The notes beneath the pieces are model-generated. The model was not told where the DNA came from, did no database searches, and was given only the letters and a program-made list of their open reading frames with translations. 64,000 bases of DNA from Lewinellaceae bacterium (lineage in GTDB: Bacteria; Bacteroidota; Bacteroidia; Chitinophagales; Saprospiraceae): NCBI GenBank assembly GCA_020636095.1, contig JACJYN010000003.1, positions 496,001 to 560,000 on the forward strand, given 5' to 3'. Position numbers and translations under genes: made by a program. Numbering within the stretch: position 1 is the stretch's first letter; each line of letters begins with the position of its first letter. Positions 34,520 through 44,864 of this stretch are shown here, piece by piece.

Positions 34520-34683
34520 ACTAGTGCCTCGCGCACTAAATAGCGGGGGAATATCGCGGGCTCTTTCCCCACCATACTGCGTTGCTCCTCAGTCACGTAG
34601 CCCCGCTATGTTTCTTCCTCGCGCCTTGTCTGGCGGGAAAATAACCTCGCGCTATTCTCCCCTTATTTAATGCAGGCACTAGT
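34520..34683. repeat. Hairpin element D (164 bp)
   Basis: Perfect 10-bp inverted ends ACTAGTGCCT and AGGCACTAGT, with imperfect pairing going on for about 30 more bases. Core: TGCGTTGCTC, CGTAGCCCCGCTATG, CCTCGCGCC. No clear target duplication. It lies in the gap before the IS66-like element. Confidence 0.75.
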
Positions 34684-34883
34684 TGTGTTGGAAAATTTGC
34701 CCTTCCAGTCAGTTTTTGTCAATTATTCCCTCTGCCAGATGATAAACCTCATTGTTTTGTGAACAGCTTTGTTGCACATTATACTGATTAATATCCCGGC
34801 TACTTACCTCTCTACCGAAAAAATCACCCTTTTATTTGCTCCTCCCGGATCGACATTATTCGTCAACCCAAAATCCCGGCATT

Positions 34884-34976
34884 ATGAAAAAGTTCGTATC
34901 CGCTCAAAACGTAGTGGCGGCGGATAGCCAAGATATTGAAAAAAGCCGTATACTAGAGTTGTTAAAAGATGCTTGA
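34884..34976 (+). CDS. 30-codon leader ORF before the transposase
   Basis: ATG 34884 to TGA 34974-34976, encoding MKKFVSAQNVVAADSQDIEK and ten more residues. Its end overlaps the transposase ATG (34969) by eight bases. It may couple translation to the transposase or be the worn remainder of an accessory gene of the element. No family recognised. Confidence 0.3.
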   Translation: MKKFVSAQNVVAADSQDIEKSRILELLKDA

Positions 34977-36615
34977 CCCGATCCGCCATATCGACCCATC
35001 GTCCATCAAGGATATAGACTCCTTTCGGGACATCGTGAAGTTGTTACTCAACATCGTGGAACAACAATCGGAGCAGATTGAGCAGCTTCGCCAGGAGAAC
35101 CAGGAATTGAAAGATGAAATTAACCGGTTAAAGGGGAACAGGTACTTACCGAAGTTTCCCAAGTCAGAAGAGCCGGCGGCTAAAGATATTTCTTCTGAAA
35201 AACAGCGGCGCAAGAAGAACCGCAGAAAAGGAAAAAAGAAACCTAATATTGATATTGACCGGACGGAATATTGCCGGGTGGATGAATCGGTTTTACCAGC
35301 CGATGCCCAGTTCAAAGGCTATGACGATGTGATACAACAAGAGTTGTGCTTAATACGCCGAAATACCCTTTATAAAATAGAGCGTTACTATTCGCCCAGC
35401 CAGGGCAAGCTGTATCGAGGCCGGCTTCCAGAGGAATATATTGGAGAGTTTGGGGCGGGCCTTCAGAGCCTGGTGCAAATGCTGCACCATGTATGCGACG
35501 TGACTCATGGGCGCCTGGATGTTTTTCTCAAAAGCCAGGGCATATTGATGTCCGCCGGCACGATATCCAATATATTACTGAGCGGCCAGAGCTGGGCCTG
35601 CGAGGAACAACGAGAAATTTTGCGGGCAGGCATAGAAGCGAGCCCCTACACTGGTACCGACAGCACACAAAGAGCAAGGAAAAAATACCAGGGTAAAACC
35701 ACTCAAGTCATTGGCTCAGAATTTTTCACTGTATTCTACACCATGGATTCGAAAAGCCGCCTTGATGTGCTGCGCGCCCTTCTGGGTAAGCCCTCTGAAG
35801 GTTTATCCTTGTGTTTGAATGCAACTAGCCGGCAATTATTGAGCCATTTTGGAGTCGCCGAAAAGGATAGGCGGTTCTTGAAAAGCATTTTGGCGATGGG
35901 CGCCTGTGGGATATTCCAGCCTTTAGCGCCTACCTGCAAAAAGCATGCCCCCAAAATCCGGGCTAAAAAGAATATGTACCCTCGGATTTTGGAGAGCCTT
36001 GCCCTAGGGTACTATCACGAACAGGTGGATTTTCCAGTGGTAAAATCTCTGCTTAGCGATGATGCGCCGGAGTACCTAAAAAATTGCCCTATGGCTACAC
36101 GCTTTGTGCTGGATACACGATGCGCGCCATTACAACAAATTAACACCCAAAATAGAGCTGCACCGTTCTATCAAAGATTCCAGAATAAATACTGGCAATT
36201 TTATTATCAACTCCTGGATTTCAAAGAACTTCCAGCCCCTCAACAAGAGCTGCAAAAATTAATATTAAAACAGCAATTGAAAGCATTTTAAGCCTTCTAC
36301 GGATTATTTTCAGCTTAATGAGTGCATTCGGCGAACCCTTGGGAATAAAGAAAAGCTACTGGCAGTCTTGGACAATCCTACCTTGCCCCTGCACAATAAT
36401 GGAATGGAACTGGGGGCAAGGCGAGTCGTCCGTAAACGGATATCTCTTTGCACTCCTGGTCCAAAACAGGCACCAAAGTCAGAGATGCTTTTATGTCTAT
36501 CGTAGAGACGGCTGCCAAACTCGGGGTCAACGCCATGGACTACATCGCCGATAGGATTACGCAAAAGTACCTGATGCCTCATTTGGCTACTCTGGTCCGG
36601 CAGGCTTATGCCTGA
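34969..36615 (+). pseudogene. IS66-like transposase, 3' part frameshifted
   Basis: The first 440 codons are intact: a coiled-coil and zinc/basic N-terminus (EQQSEQIEQLRQENQELKDE, then a KKNRRKGKKK run) and the catalytic half with TGTDSTQ and LLSDDAPEY, as in the IS66-related transposases. The frame then stops at 36289-36291. The family C-terminus continues in another frame (RTLGNKEKLLAVLDNPTLPL, HNNGMELGARRVVRKR) and, after a second shift near 36450, ends with SWSKTGTKVRDAFMSIVETA to TGA 36613-36615. Two frameshifts therefore break the catalytic domain. Terminal inverted repeats were not found. Confidence 0.75.
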
Positions 36616-37577
36616 ATGCCACTACGTTTTGAGGGGATACAAAAGTTCTTCCTTTCTACGCTCATTCTGGCCGCCCCCCTTTGGCTATCGGCCCAACCCT
36701 GTACAGATGAAAGTGAGTACACGGCCGTCTGGGTAGCCGGAGAAGTATCCACCAGCCTCGCCCTGCCCGGCCCCGGATCGGTTGAGGGTATCTTCGGCGC
36801 CGCGGCTACTGCCGTCTCTGCCCGTAGCCTCACACTTACCCCTGGACTGATCTCACCCTATTACGTCGATAATGTCTGGCGCATTGGCTTCCGGGATGAA
36901 ACGGGAATGCCTGTGGTAATGCCGGGCGAAGTAGAATTGAACTTCCCCACAAATCTGCAAACCGGGGATGCCGTAATGGACGTACCCGTAGTGGCTATCC
37001 GTAGCAACGGGCAGGTGTCCTACACCCTGGGCACGCCGCATTCCGGCAAACTCCTGACCAGCGCTGGCGCCGTTTTCAATCCCGAATACAATACCGTTTC
37101 CCTGTCCGGGGTGGGCGCCGGCGCCAGCCTCGCCGTTTTCGGCTGCCCCAGTTGCGGGCCGAAAAAGGTGCAAATATGCCAGGTACCCCCGGCAACCCGG
37201 GTAAAGCCAAAACCAAGTGCGTGAGCAAAAGCGCTTTGATCGCCCACCTGGAAAACGGCAGCTACTGCGGCCCTTGCCAGGAGGCGAATCTTCCGGAGGC
37301 AGTGGGTAGGGCCTCATCCGCCCCCGGTACAGGCATGGGCCTGCAGATATATCCCAACCCGGCCAACGGCCAATTGCATCTCCGGTTCGATACCGAAACC
37401 TCCTCAGTTCGCCGCATTTTGCTCACCGGCCTGGATGGCCGCATCGTCCGGGAACAGGCCGCCGGAGCGGGAGTACTCAGCGCGGTGGTCGACGTGGAGG
37501 GGCTGCCTGCAGGTTTGTACATCCTGCGGGTCCAGGATGGGGAAGGAAGCCGGTGGTGGAAGGTGGTGAAGAATTGA
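36616..37577 (+). pseudogene. T9SS-sorted secreted protein with one frameshift
   Basis: Frame 1 (36616-37224) has a signal-like start (FFLSTLILAAPLWLSAQ) and a beta-rich domain. Near 37190 the sequence VQICQVPP should continue as GNPGKAKTKCVSKSALIAHL, a known Bacteroidota motif (KxxICHxPPGNPxN...HLxHGDxLGPC), but does so in another frame. One missing C in the run TACCCCCGG explains it. The second frame ends with a type A sorting domain (LQIYPNPANGQLHL ... AGLYILRV). The start codon directly follows the transposase stop, so the native 5' end may have been replaced. A sequencing error in the C run is possible. Confidence 0.65.
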
Positions 37578-37582
37578 TGTCA

Positions 37583-37620
37583 GATGGAAGGCACTTCTGA
37601 AGTGCCTTCCATCGGATTTT
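37583..37620 (+). terminator. Terminator after the T9SS gene
   Basis: GATGGAAGGCACTTC pairs perfectly with GAAGTGCCTTCCATC and is followed by GGATTTT. It begins six bases after the stop at 37577 and lies before a convergent gene. Confidence 0.8.
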
Positions 37621-37656
37621 ACTGAGCATTTAGCCAAGACAAATTGTCAAATAGCA

Positions 37657-38625
37657 CTAGTCTTGAAGGCAACGACAACTAAGCCCCAACGATTTACCAA
37701 TGTAGTAGCGTTTCAGCTCGCCGCTGCGGCTGTAAAAGTCGTAGTACCACGAGAATTGCGCGTCCCTCTCCGTCCCGCTCCAATAGATGGCGTCCACTCC
37801 AAGGTTGTAGTAACCTCCATTGATACTCCGGAAACCGCCAAGGAGCGCATTGAATCCACTACTCCCTCCCAGAATCAGGTTTTCATAGGGTGCAGAACTT
37901 GAGAAAGAAAGATCTCCCATATTCCAGTTCGGGTCATACTGAAGGATCAGGTTATCCCAATCCGATTTGCCAGGCATTCTCCAGCCCGCGCCGAAGGCCT
38001 TTTCACAGGCTGTTAAGGCCGCATCATAGGTGTACAACATGCCGTAGCCTGGGTCGGGCTCGCTTGTTGTTCCATCGTAGGGCCAAGTTTGGCCAAAGTG
38101 CCCTGCATCGCCGTCTTCACCGTCCCAGTAGTCCAGGTTCACGGTGATCCACTTCTTGCCATCGGCCATCCTTTTCCAGGGATAGGCCTTGCCGTTGGGG
38201 TCTGACACGGAGCCTTCATCCTCATCCGGTAAGATGCCGTGCGCCATGTCGTCCAGGCTCTGGTGCTGGCTGTCGGTAAGGTTGCCTTCATCGTGCAGCC
38301 GGTCGACGTAGTGCATAAAGCTGCGGTCCAGCGTACGTTCTGCGCGGTCCAGCTGGCCCGCATCCACCATGCTCCGGATGTAGGCCAGTTTGCTGAGCAG
38401 GCTGCCGCCAATGGCTGCGTTCAGCTCGCCGGCATCTATCCAGGCATTGATGTTGAGTTCCATGGCGTCCAAAATCTCGTACAGTTGATCTGCAGTAAAA
38501 TCGCGGAAGGCCACTTGTTCGGCGCCTTCAGCAGGCAGAACCACCGGCTCCGCCGCTTCCTTCTGGCAGGTGGTGGCCAGCAGTAGCAGGGCCAGCAGGG
38601 TGAGGACACGAAATACGTTTTGCAT
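37657..38625 (-). CDS. FISUMP-domain lipoprotein
   Basis: A 322-aa lipoprotein (lipobox LLATTCQK) with a helical N-terminal part (about 45-125, FTADQLYEILDAMELNIN) and a C-terminal FISUMP (Fibrobacter succinogenes major paralogous) domain: KKWITVNLDYWDG, YGMLYTYDAALTACEKAFGA, GWRMPGKSDWDNLI, FRSINGGYYNLGVDAIYWSG and SLGLSCRCLQD. Surface-exposed, function unknown; the domain resembles C-type lectin-like folds. Convergent with the preceding gene, with a terminator between. Confidence 0.85.
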   Translation of the reverse strand: MQNVFRVLTLLALLLLATTCQKEAAEPVVLPAEGAEQVAFRDFTADQLYEILDAMELNINAWIDAGELNAAIGGSLLSKLAYIRSMVDAGQLDRAERTLDRSFMHYVDRLHDEGNLTDSQHQSLDDMAHGILPDEDEGSVSDPNGKAYPWKRMADGKKWITVNLDYWDGEDGDAGHFGQTWPYDGTTSEPDPGYGMLYTYDAALTACEKAFGAGWRMPGKSDWDNLILQYDPNWNMGDLSFSSSAPYENLILGGSSGFNALLGGFRSINGGYYNLGVDAIYWSGTERDAQFSWYYDFYSRSGELKRYYIGKSLGLSCRCLQD

Positions 38626-38906
38626 GTTATTTGGGATTGGTTAGAAAAAATGGGGCTGGTAAATTTTCGGCTGGTGAGGCAGGATTTCGGAAAAACAAGG
38701 TAGGTCACGGGAAGGGAAAGGGCAATGATATTGGTCATCCGGAGGGGGGGGCAGGCCCATCAGGTTGGGAGGTTCACTGCCCGGTGTAATCTTACGACAA
38801 ATACAGGCATGATACATGCCGGGCAGGAGCCCGGTGCTATAGACTGCGTATGGCTACAGGCCATAACGAGCAATATGATATTTTAAATTAAGTACTAAGT
38901 CGGACA

Positions 38907-39061
38907 CATTTAATCTACGTTTCAAATAACTCTGACGCCAATAGGACACGAGGGTAGCGACTGATGAAATAAATTGGCGCCCGAGGTAGCGTTGTCGGGG
39001 CGCAATTTCCCATTGCGCTCGGGCTTAAGCCCCAGATTAAACATAAACCAATATGTTCGAC
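38907..39061. repeat. Degenerate hairpin element M
   Basis: TCGGACACATTTAATCT at the left is an imperfect inverted copy of the right end (AGATTAAACATAAACC ... ATGTTCGA). Inside, CCCGAG...CTCGGG forms an inner stem, and 38944-38977 matches part of element L at 22126. Low-GC, non-coding. Together with element G copy 2 it makes up most of the 768-base gap between the FISUMP and BNR genes. Confidence 0.45.
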
Positions 39062-39136
39062 CATTTATTCAGCAATTAGCTGCCCACTGCCCCCTAAAAG
39101 CATAAATCCAGGCTTGTTGGGATTTCATCACGGGAA

Positions 39137-39299
39137 ATAACTATTCAGCAGTTAGCTTTTGGCGGTTAGCCATTAGCAAATTGCATGCCCTTAAGGTTAG
39201 TTTGTTAAGCAAAAAACCGGTAGCTTAAGCTTATATCCCATTTTCATGGGCATCGGGTGCTAATCGTCAATTGCTAATCGCCAATTGCTGAATAGTCAC
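39137..39299. repeat. Hairpin element G, copy 2 (163 bp, inverted)
   Basis: Ends TAACTATTCAG and CTGAATAGTCAC. Read on the minus strand it aligns with 25917-26054 nearly end to end, sharing AAAATGGGATATAAGCTTAA and GCTACCGGTTTTTTGCTTAA exactly. It is longer by about 25 bases, mostly through repeated TTGGCGATTAGCAATTGACG-type units near one end. Confidence 0.8.
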
Positions 39300-39393
39300 C
39301 ACTGAAAAATAAATTCCCGACAAGCTCTTACAGAATCAGTTCTTCCTACTAAATTTAGGGTTTGAGGCAGATTGTAGAAAAACCAACCAATAC

Positions 39394-40620
39394 CATGAAG
39401 CGGCTACTGTTCCTACTACTACTTTCCCTACCCTTCCTGTGCGGCCCTTTATCCGCTCAGGTATCCGATGAAGCCTTACTCGAAGGCTTTCGCTGGCGCA
39501 ATATCGGGCCGGCCAACCAGGGAGGCCGCATTGTAGATATCGAAGCGGTGGAAGGAGCTTTTCGCCGGGTCTTCCTGGCTACCGCCTCCGGCGGTGTCTG
39601 GCGGTCCGACAATGCCGGCACGGCCTGGACGCCCATCTTCGACCGTTATGAAACAGCCTGTATTGGAGATATGGCCCTTTTTTAGCCCAACCCGGACATC
39701 ATCTGGGCCGGCACAGGGGAACCCAACAACCGGAACAGCGTCTCCTGGGGCAATGGCGTCTACAAATCGTCAGACGGAGGCAAGCACTTCCGCCACCTCG
39801 GCCTGTCGAACACGCATCAGATCGCCCGGGTGCTGACACATCCCAAGGACTCCAACATCGTCTATGTAGCGGCGGCCGGCCACCTTTGGGGCTACTCGGG
39901 CGAGCGGGGGCTGTTCAAAACCACCGATGGCGGCAAAAGCTGGAAGAAGCTTGCCGTCGGCCTGCCCAACGATAGCAAAACGGGCTGTACCGACCTGGTG
40001 ATGGACCCCCGCATCCTCATGGCTCTGGTGGAAGCGGAAAAATCGGATACGCTGGCCAAGCCAGGCTCGGGCCTGTACCGCTCGGAGGATAGCGGCAATA
40101 CCTGGGCTTACGTCAATACCTACAACAACCGGCCGTTCTACTACAGCCAGGTGCGCATCAACCCAAACGACGATCAGCGGGTATACGTGCTGACTACCCG
40201 TTTCATGGTGTCGGCTGATGGCGGAAAAACGCTCGCCAACGGCAGCGAAGACGAGGAGGTACACGGTGATTTTCACGCTATGTGGCTCGACCCCCATGAG
40301 CCGGGCCGCTATTACCTGGGCGCCGATAAGGGTGCTTCGCTCACCCATGGCCACGGGCAGCATTTTATGCTCTTCGACAACCTGCCCATCGGCCAGTTCT
40401 ACCGCATCGGAGCCGACTGGCGCGACCCCTATTATGTGTACGGTGGCCTACAGGACAACGGCACTTACGGAGTGGCCAGCTTTAGCCGCGATGCTCGCGG
40501 CATCCTCAACGATTCCAACTGGAAACTACACTGGGGCGACGGGCAATTTATCCAGCCCGACCCTACCGACTGGCGAACGCTCTTCACAGAAATGGAGAAC
40601 GGCAGCAGCTTCCGCTATGG
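39394..40620 (+). pseudogene. Truncated BNR/sortilin-like glycosyl hydrolase family gene
   Basis: Signal peptide (MKRLLFLLLLSLPFLCGPLS) and BNR propeller blades (ASGGVWRSDNAGTAW, VYKSSDGGKHF, LFKTTDGGKSW, LYRSEDSGNTW) match the VPS10/BNR proteins of about 1000 aa often called glycosyl hydrolases. An in-frame TAG at 39683-39685 interrupts it (DMALF stop PNPDIIWAGTGEP). A segment is missing after TDLVMDP, and the reading ends inside hairpin element K after about 410 codons. Non-functional, or expressed only as fragments. The start was set at the ATG before the signal peptide. Confidence 0.75.
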
Positions 40621-40767
40621 GGTTGTGCAAAGCCCCTCGGAGGATAGTACACTGATTTATTAAGATTTGTTAGGATTCATTAAGATCATTTATTCAGCGG
40701 CCTACGATCCTGGAAAATCCTAATTTATCCTAAAGAATCAGTATCCTATCCCTTTTTGCACAGCCCC
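40619..40767. repeat. Hairpin element K (149 bp), truncating a gene
   Basis: GGGGTTGTGCAAA at the left pairs with TTTTGCACAGCCCC at the right, and the pairing continues inward (GATAGTACACTGATTTA against GAATCAGTATCCTATC; TTAGGATT against AATCCTAA). The open reading of the BNR gene ends within the left arm, so the element marks the break point of that gene. Confidence 0.65.
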
Positions 40768-40884
40768 AGGATGATCGAACCACGAGCAACGCCTCCGATA
40801 GTGGCAAGAAATTTAAGGTATAGATAGAGCAATCGTTTCCACCCCTCTGGTTTTCCAAGCTGAAGTGGAACAGCACTAAATTCA

Positions 40885-43260
40885 TTATTCTAAGATCAAC
40901 AGCTCCGCTTTCACCGACTCCACTTTCTCCCGTGAATAGAACACCGGGAAGAACTGATCCTTCGCCCAGATTTTAAACAGATTGCGATAATTCGGATCGT
41001 CCGGATCACCCGCCTGTCCAGGATTGTTGGTGCCCAGGCAGTGGTCCCAGTCGCCAGTATCGATGAGTATCCGGAAAGAGGCGCCGCTGGACTGGTTGTC
41101 GTTGCCGCCGGTACTATTGACGGTATAAGCGTTGCCGCCCCGGGGAGCCGGCCCTACTTCCAGTTTGGCGCGGATATCCTCTTTTACGGCCCTACCGAAG
41201 GGATGCCGCAACGTAATGTGTTTATAGTTGGGCTGCCCGTATTCCCATTTTGACAGATCGCTGCCTAGCCGCAACTCCAATTCCCTCAAGGCTTTTTGCA
41301 AACTGGAAACCAGGATCGCATCCCGGGCTTGAAGCGGCTGCTCTCCCCAGCGGCCGTCCGGTGCATAAAGCCAGTCGATCACCTGTTTAAGCTGTGGATT
41401 GAGGTATGCCCGAGCCTGTTGGGGAACCATTTTATCGGAAACAGCTTTTTTCAGCTGCCGCTCCCATTCGTTGTAGATGCCAGCGGCAATGGAGTTGGGC
41501 GCCAGTTGGTAATCCCAGTCTTTAAAGTAAGATACCGCCGCTATCAATTCAGCGTCCTTTAAGTCCACCTTCATCAGCAGAGGGAGCAACTGACGAGCCG
41601 GGATAGACAAGTAATCCGTTTGCAGGCGAGCCATATCAGCCAAGCTGTGCCTGCGGCCCGATAACAGCACTTCACGCACCCGATTGCCCCGGTACGGGTC
41701 CGACCAGCTATAGCCCAGCGCTTCCGGATAATCATAACCCGCAGGGGTAACATTTTCGTTAGCCGTAATGATCACCCCGGATTTCGGATTGTAGACATTG
41801 GGTTTGGCCTGAATGGGCAGGTATCCGTCCCATTCATAGCGGCCATCACCGGGTACCGGCACCATGCCGCTGAAGTTGCGCCGGATGGGAGCTATGCCAA
41901 CCGCCTGCCAGCCAATATTTCCCGCTTTGTCCGCCCAAACCATATTTTCGCCGGGGATGTGACTATAAGAACAGGCTTCCCGGAATGCTTCAAAATTGCG
42001 GGCCTGGCCCATGCGTAAACTCGCCAGATATGGCGAGCCCCCGATTTCCAACCAGCCACAACGCATGGCACAAGCCTGCTGTTTTTCCGGATTTTCGTAC
42101 AATACCGGGCCGTGCCGGGTATATTTATAATCAACGATCACCGGCTCCTGCCCTTTCACCAGGATGGTGTCCCGGATAACCCGCATCGTCTCCCAGGCGC
42201 CTTTATACCAATATTGATCGGGATGATCCGGATTAGTCAGGTAGACATACAGGTCTTCCGCATCTGTACGGAAAACCGTTAACCCCCAGGCGCCGTATTC
42301 GTTGTGGCCGATGGAGATGCCGGGAATTTCCGGTTCGCCACCGCCGATAACGTTCCAGCCCGGCCCCACCAGGTGAGCCATGTAGCGCAGGGAAGGCGCA
42401 GCTTGAGTCCGGTGCGGATCATTGGCCAGCATGGGATAACCGCTTTGGCTTAAGTCTCCTTTGATTGCCCAGTTGTTGGAGCCGGCCGTCCATTTGTCTT
42501 CCCGGTCCTGATTAGCCGCCCAATTCTGAAAATCATTCTGGCCCGGGTTGCCGGCTGAGGCGACGAAATCCTCCGGCTCGAACCTTACCGGACGGCGGTA
42601 GGCTTCATACAATTCCAGAATAGGCTCAAACAAAAGGGCCGAATCGATCGCCGGGTCCAGTTCCAGAATGGGGTCGTTGGGATGAAACCAGCTCAATGCC
42701 TTTACCTGCTCCGCGCCCAAAAGCGCTACAGCCCGTCCGATGTCTATCTCATCACCAATATTCCCCAATAGCCCCTGATGGCGGGAGACCACCACCTCGG
42801 GGGTCCAGGGCTCCGGCACTATGTTCAATAGCTTGAATTCGATTGGGAGGGACTCCGGATCTTTCCGGGCCTCTTCTATGTAGGCATTCACGCCCCGCAC
42901 GTAGGAAGTGATGATCAGCTGTCCCCGGGGGTGGTAGTGGGCCATTTCTGCTTCGATATCCCCCCGGAATTTAAAAAGCCGGGCGCCGATATCTCTTTTT
43001 AGTTCGCGGGGCCCGAGTAGTTCGGCGGCCGTACCGGTAGCCTGGCGCCGCCAGACCTCAAACTGGAACAGGCGGTCGCGAGCCGCATAATAGCCCTGGG
43101 CATAGAACAGGCCGGCCTCAGTTTGGGCGTAGATATGCGGGATGCCCCAGTGGTCGACGATGATCTCGACGGGCTGTTGCAGGCCGCCCGCTTTCAGGGT
43201 TTGGGGTTGGGTGAATAAAATTTGAGGCAGGAAAACAAGCAGCAGTACCATTCGAAGCAT
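40885..43260 (-). CDS. Penicillin acylase-family N-terminal nucleophile hydrolase
   Basis: A 791-aa exported Ntn-hydrolase. After the signal peptide comes the alpha chain (IIVDHWGIPHIYAQTEAGLF, YYAARDRLFQFEVWRR). Autocatalytic cleavage is expected before Ser261 in TAGSNNWAIKG, which becomes the N-terminal nucleophile of the beta chain. Later motifs include YPMLANDPH and SGGNDNQSSGASFR-type residues (written here with flanks TVNSTGG and IDTGDW). Relatives cleave penicillin G, cephalosporins or N-acyl homoserine lactones, so it might quench quorum signals; the substrate cannot be told. Full length and unbroken. Confidence 0.9.
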   Translation of the reverse strand: MLRMVLLLVFLPQILFTQPQTLKAGGLQQPVEIIVDHWGIPHIYAQTEAGLFYAQGYYAARDRLFQFEVWRRQATGTAAELLGPRELKRDIGARLFKFRGDIEAEMAHYHPRGQLIITSYVRGVNAYIEEARKDPESLPIEFKLLNIVPEPWTPEVVVSRHQGLLGNIGDEIDIGRAVALLGAEQVKALSWFHPNDPILELDPAIDSALLFEPILELYEAYRRPVRFEPEDFVASAGNPGQNDFQNWAANQDREDKWTAGSNNWAIKGDLSQSGYPMLANDPHRTQAAPSLRYMAHLVGPGWNVIGGGEPEIPGISIGHNEYGAWGLTVFRTDAEDLYVYLTNPDHPDQYWYKGAWETMRVIRDTILVKGQEPVIVDYKYTRHGPVLYENPEKQQACAMRCGWLEIGGSPYLASLRMGQARNFEAFREACSYSHIPGENMVWADKAGNIGWQAVGIAPIRRNFSGMVPVPGDGRYEWDGYLPIQAKPNVYNPKSGVIITANENVTPAGYDYPEALGYSWSDPYRGNRVREVLLSGRRHSLADMARLQTDYLSIPARQLLPLLMKVDLKDAELIAAVSYFKDWDYQLAPNSIAAGIYNEWERQLKKAVSDKMVPQQARAYLNPQLKQVIDWLYAPDGRWGEQPLQARDAILVSSLQKALRELELRLGSDLSKWEYGQPNYKHITLRHPFGRAVKEDIRAKLEVGPAPRGGNAYTVNSTGGNDNQSSGASFRILIDTGDWDHCLGTNNPGQAGDPDDPNYRNLFKIWAKDQFFPVFYSREKVESVKAELLILE

Positions 43261-43447
43261 AGGGGGGTGGATTTTGTTGATGGTAAGGTAGGGAAGTTTT
43301 GGGTTTTAGGGGGTGACTGATGAGCAAGAGCTTGATTTTGGGCTACCCGTCTAACATTGGACAGCACAAGACTTGATAGGGCGGCATGCCTTCGTGCACA
43401 GCTCCGGCAGCCAAAGAGAGCCCTATGCCTCGGATCATACCTTTTAA

Positions 43448-43479
43448 GTGAGCTGACAACGTTGGAGTTGTCAGCTCAC
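43448..43479. terminator. Hairpin in the gap 43261-43503
   Basis: GTGAGCTGACAAC pairs perfectly with GTTGTCAGCTCAC (13 bp, 6-base loop). On the minus strand it follows the stop of the repeat-rich gene by 24 bases and is followed by TTAAAAGG. Probably its terminator, though the U tract is weak. Confidence 0.55.
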
Positions 43480-43503
43480 GAGGCACACGTTTGCAGGCCC
43501 GGC

Positions 43504-44840
43504 TCAGTTCCCCTTCGTCCGGCTCTTCCCCTGGCTACTGCTTTTCGGGGCCGTGCTCCCGCCCGCTTTGGGCGTTGAAGCAGGCGCAGATTTTCTGCTG
43601 TTTACCGAAGGTTTTTGAACGGGCGTAGTCGAACGGGTTGTCGTGTTGCGGGATGGCTGCTTTACCTGCGGGGCTGGGCTTCTGGCCGCTTCCGTCCTGG
43701 AAGGAGGAGTGGCCTTTCTGCTGTTTACCGAAGGCTTTTGAACGGGCGTAGTCGAACGGGTTGTCGTACTGCGAGATGGCTGTTTTACCTGCGGGGCTGG
43801 GCTCCTGTCCGCTTCTGTCCTGGAAGAAGGAGTGGCCTTTCTGCTGTTTACCGAAGGTTTTTGAACGGGCGTAGTCGAACGGGTTGTCGTGCTGCGAGAT
43901 GGCTGCTTTACCTGTGGAGGCGTGCTCCTTGTCGCCTTTTGGCCAGAAGAAGGAGTGTCCTTTCTGCTTACAGACGGGCTTCGTTCCAGTGTATTGGAGC
44001 GGGTGGCCGTTCCAGGCTGTTCCACAACATCCTTTCTACTCCGGTAGCCGCTGGAGCCCCTGTCCTGCCGTACCGCGGGCGCCGGGTTATGAACAGGAGG
44101 TTTCCCGTGGCTGGCCCGAACCGTATTGGTACGTTGCACTACGACATGGCTATAGGACCGGTAGGGCCGGTAGAAGTTATGAACCCGAACCACCCGGTGC
44201 ACGTGCACGACATGATAATGCCGGTGGTAAATGACGATGCGGGGGCGGAAGACGCTCCAGCTACATTGAACCCAGGGCCTCCACCAGGCCGGATAGTACT
44301 GCCAGCGATAAGGAGAAGTGTAAACGACGTATTGCCGGCCCAAAATATACTGGACCGGTTCCCAGTAGTACACGTTGACATAGTCGCCGTAATCCAGGTG
44401 GCGCCCTCCTCTGCTATCGGAATATCCTTCGGCCGGTTCTACGATGACTTCTTCCCCGTAGAGGCCTTCATCTCCAACGATCTGAAGGACGGCTTCCCTC
44501 TGCCGATTATTTCAATTTCAATAACGGCTACGTCCTGTACATCATATCTGTCCACCAGCGCCTGCAGGACAATGGCGTGAAAATTCCCCTGCCGCCGGTG
44601 CTCCACCCGGATGTAATCGATCCTGCCGTCATAATCCAGGTCCAGGTTGTTGACCCAGTTTTCTTCCGTGTTGAGCTTCCTTTCAAAATCTCTTAAAGTG
44701 TGAGATTGTTTGAACAGGTCAAGCGCTCCTTCCAGGCTGAAGTAATCACCTTCATACCCGGTGCGCCCCGTTCCGTATTGAGCATGGGCTGTGGAAAGGA
44801 ATACAACCGATAGCAACCAGCAAAAAATCAATTTTTTCAT
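43504..44840 (-). pseudogene. Exported repeat-tailed protein with one frameshift
   Basis: Two frames make one protein. The 5' frame (44840 to about 44507) encodes a signal peptide and a domain with NNLDLDYDGRIDYIRVEHR and HAIVLQALVDRYDVQDVAVI. Shifting by one base near 44507 (AGAGGGAAG) gives EAVLQIVGDEGLYGEEVIVE, YGDYVNVYYWEPVQYI and the following frame to 43504, matching Bacteroidota proteins of this type. The middle is rich in Tyr, Trp, His and Arg (YPAWWRPWVQ, YHRHYHVVHVHRVVRVHNFY). The tail is basic with three 41-aa repeats. One indel in a purine run: decay or consensus error. Confidence 0.7.
43590..43960 (-). repeat. Three tandem 123-bp coding repeats
   Basis: The unit starts recur at 43607, 43730 and 43853, exactly 123 bases (41 codons) apart. 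Each encodes PQVKQPSRSTTTRSTTPVQK followed by PSVNSRKATP-like sequence. Copies differ by only a few bases, pointing to recent duplication. Confidence 0.85.
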
Positions 44841-44864
44841 AACCGTGGTTTTTATAGATTATTG

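Noticed and set aside
36291..36460. Programmed frameshifting in the IS66-like transposase
   Set aside because: Two shifts are needed, in the catalytic C-terminal part, without a slippery run and stem at either place; decay or error is simpler.
43615..44580. 321-codon plus-strand frame opposite the frameshifted repeat protein
   Set aside because: Shadow of the repeats; the minus strand gives a family-like exported protein.
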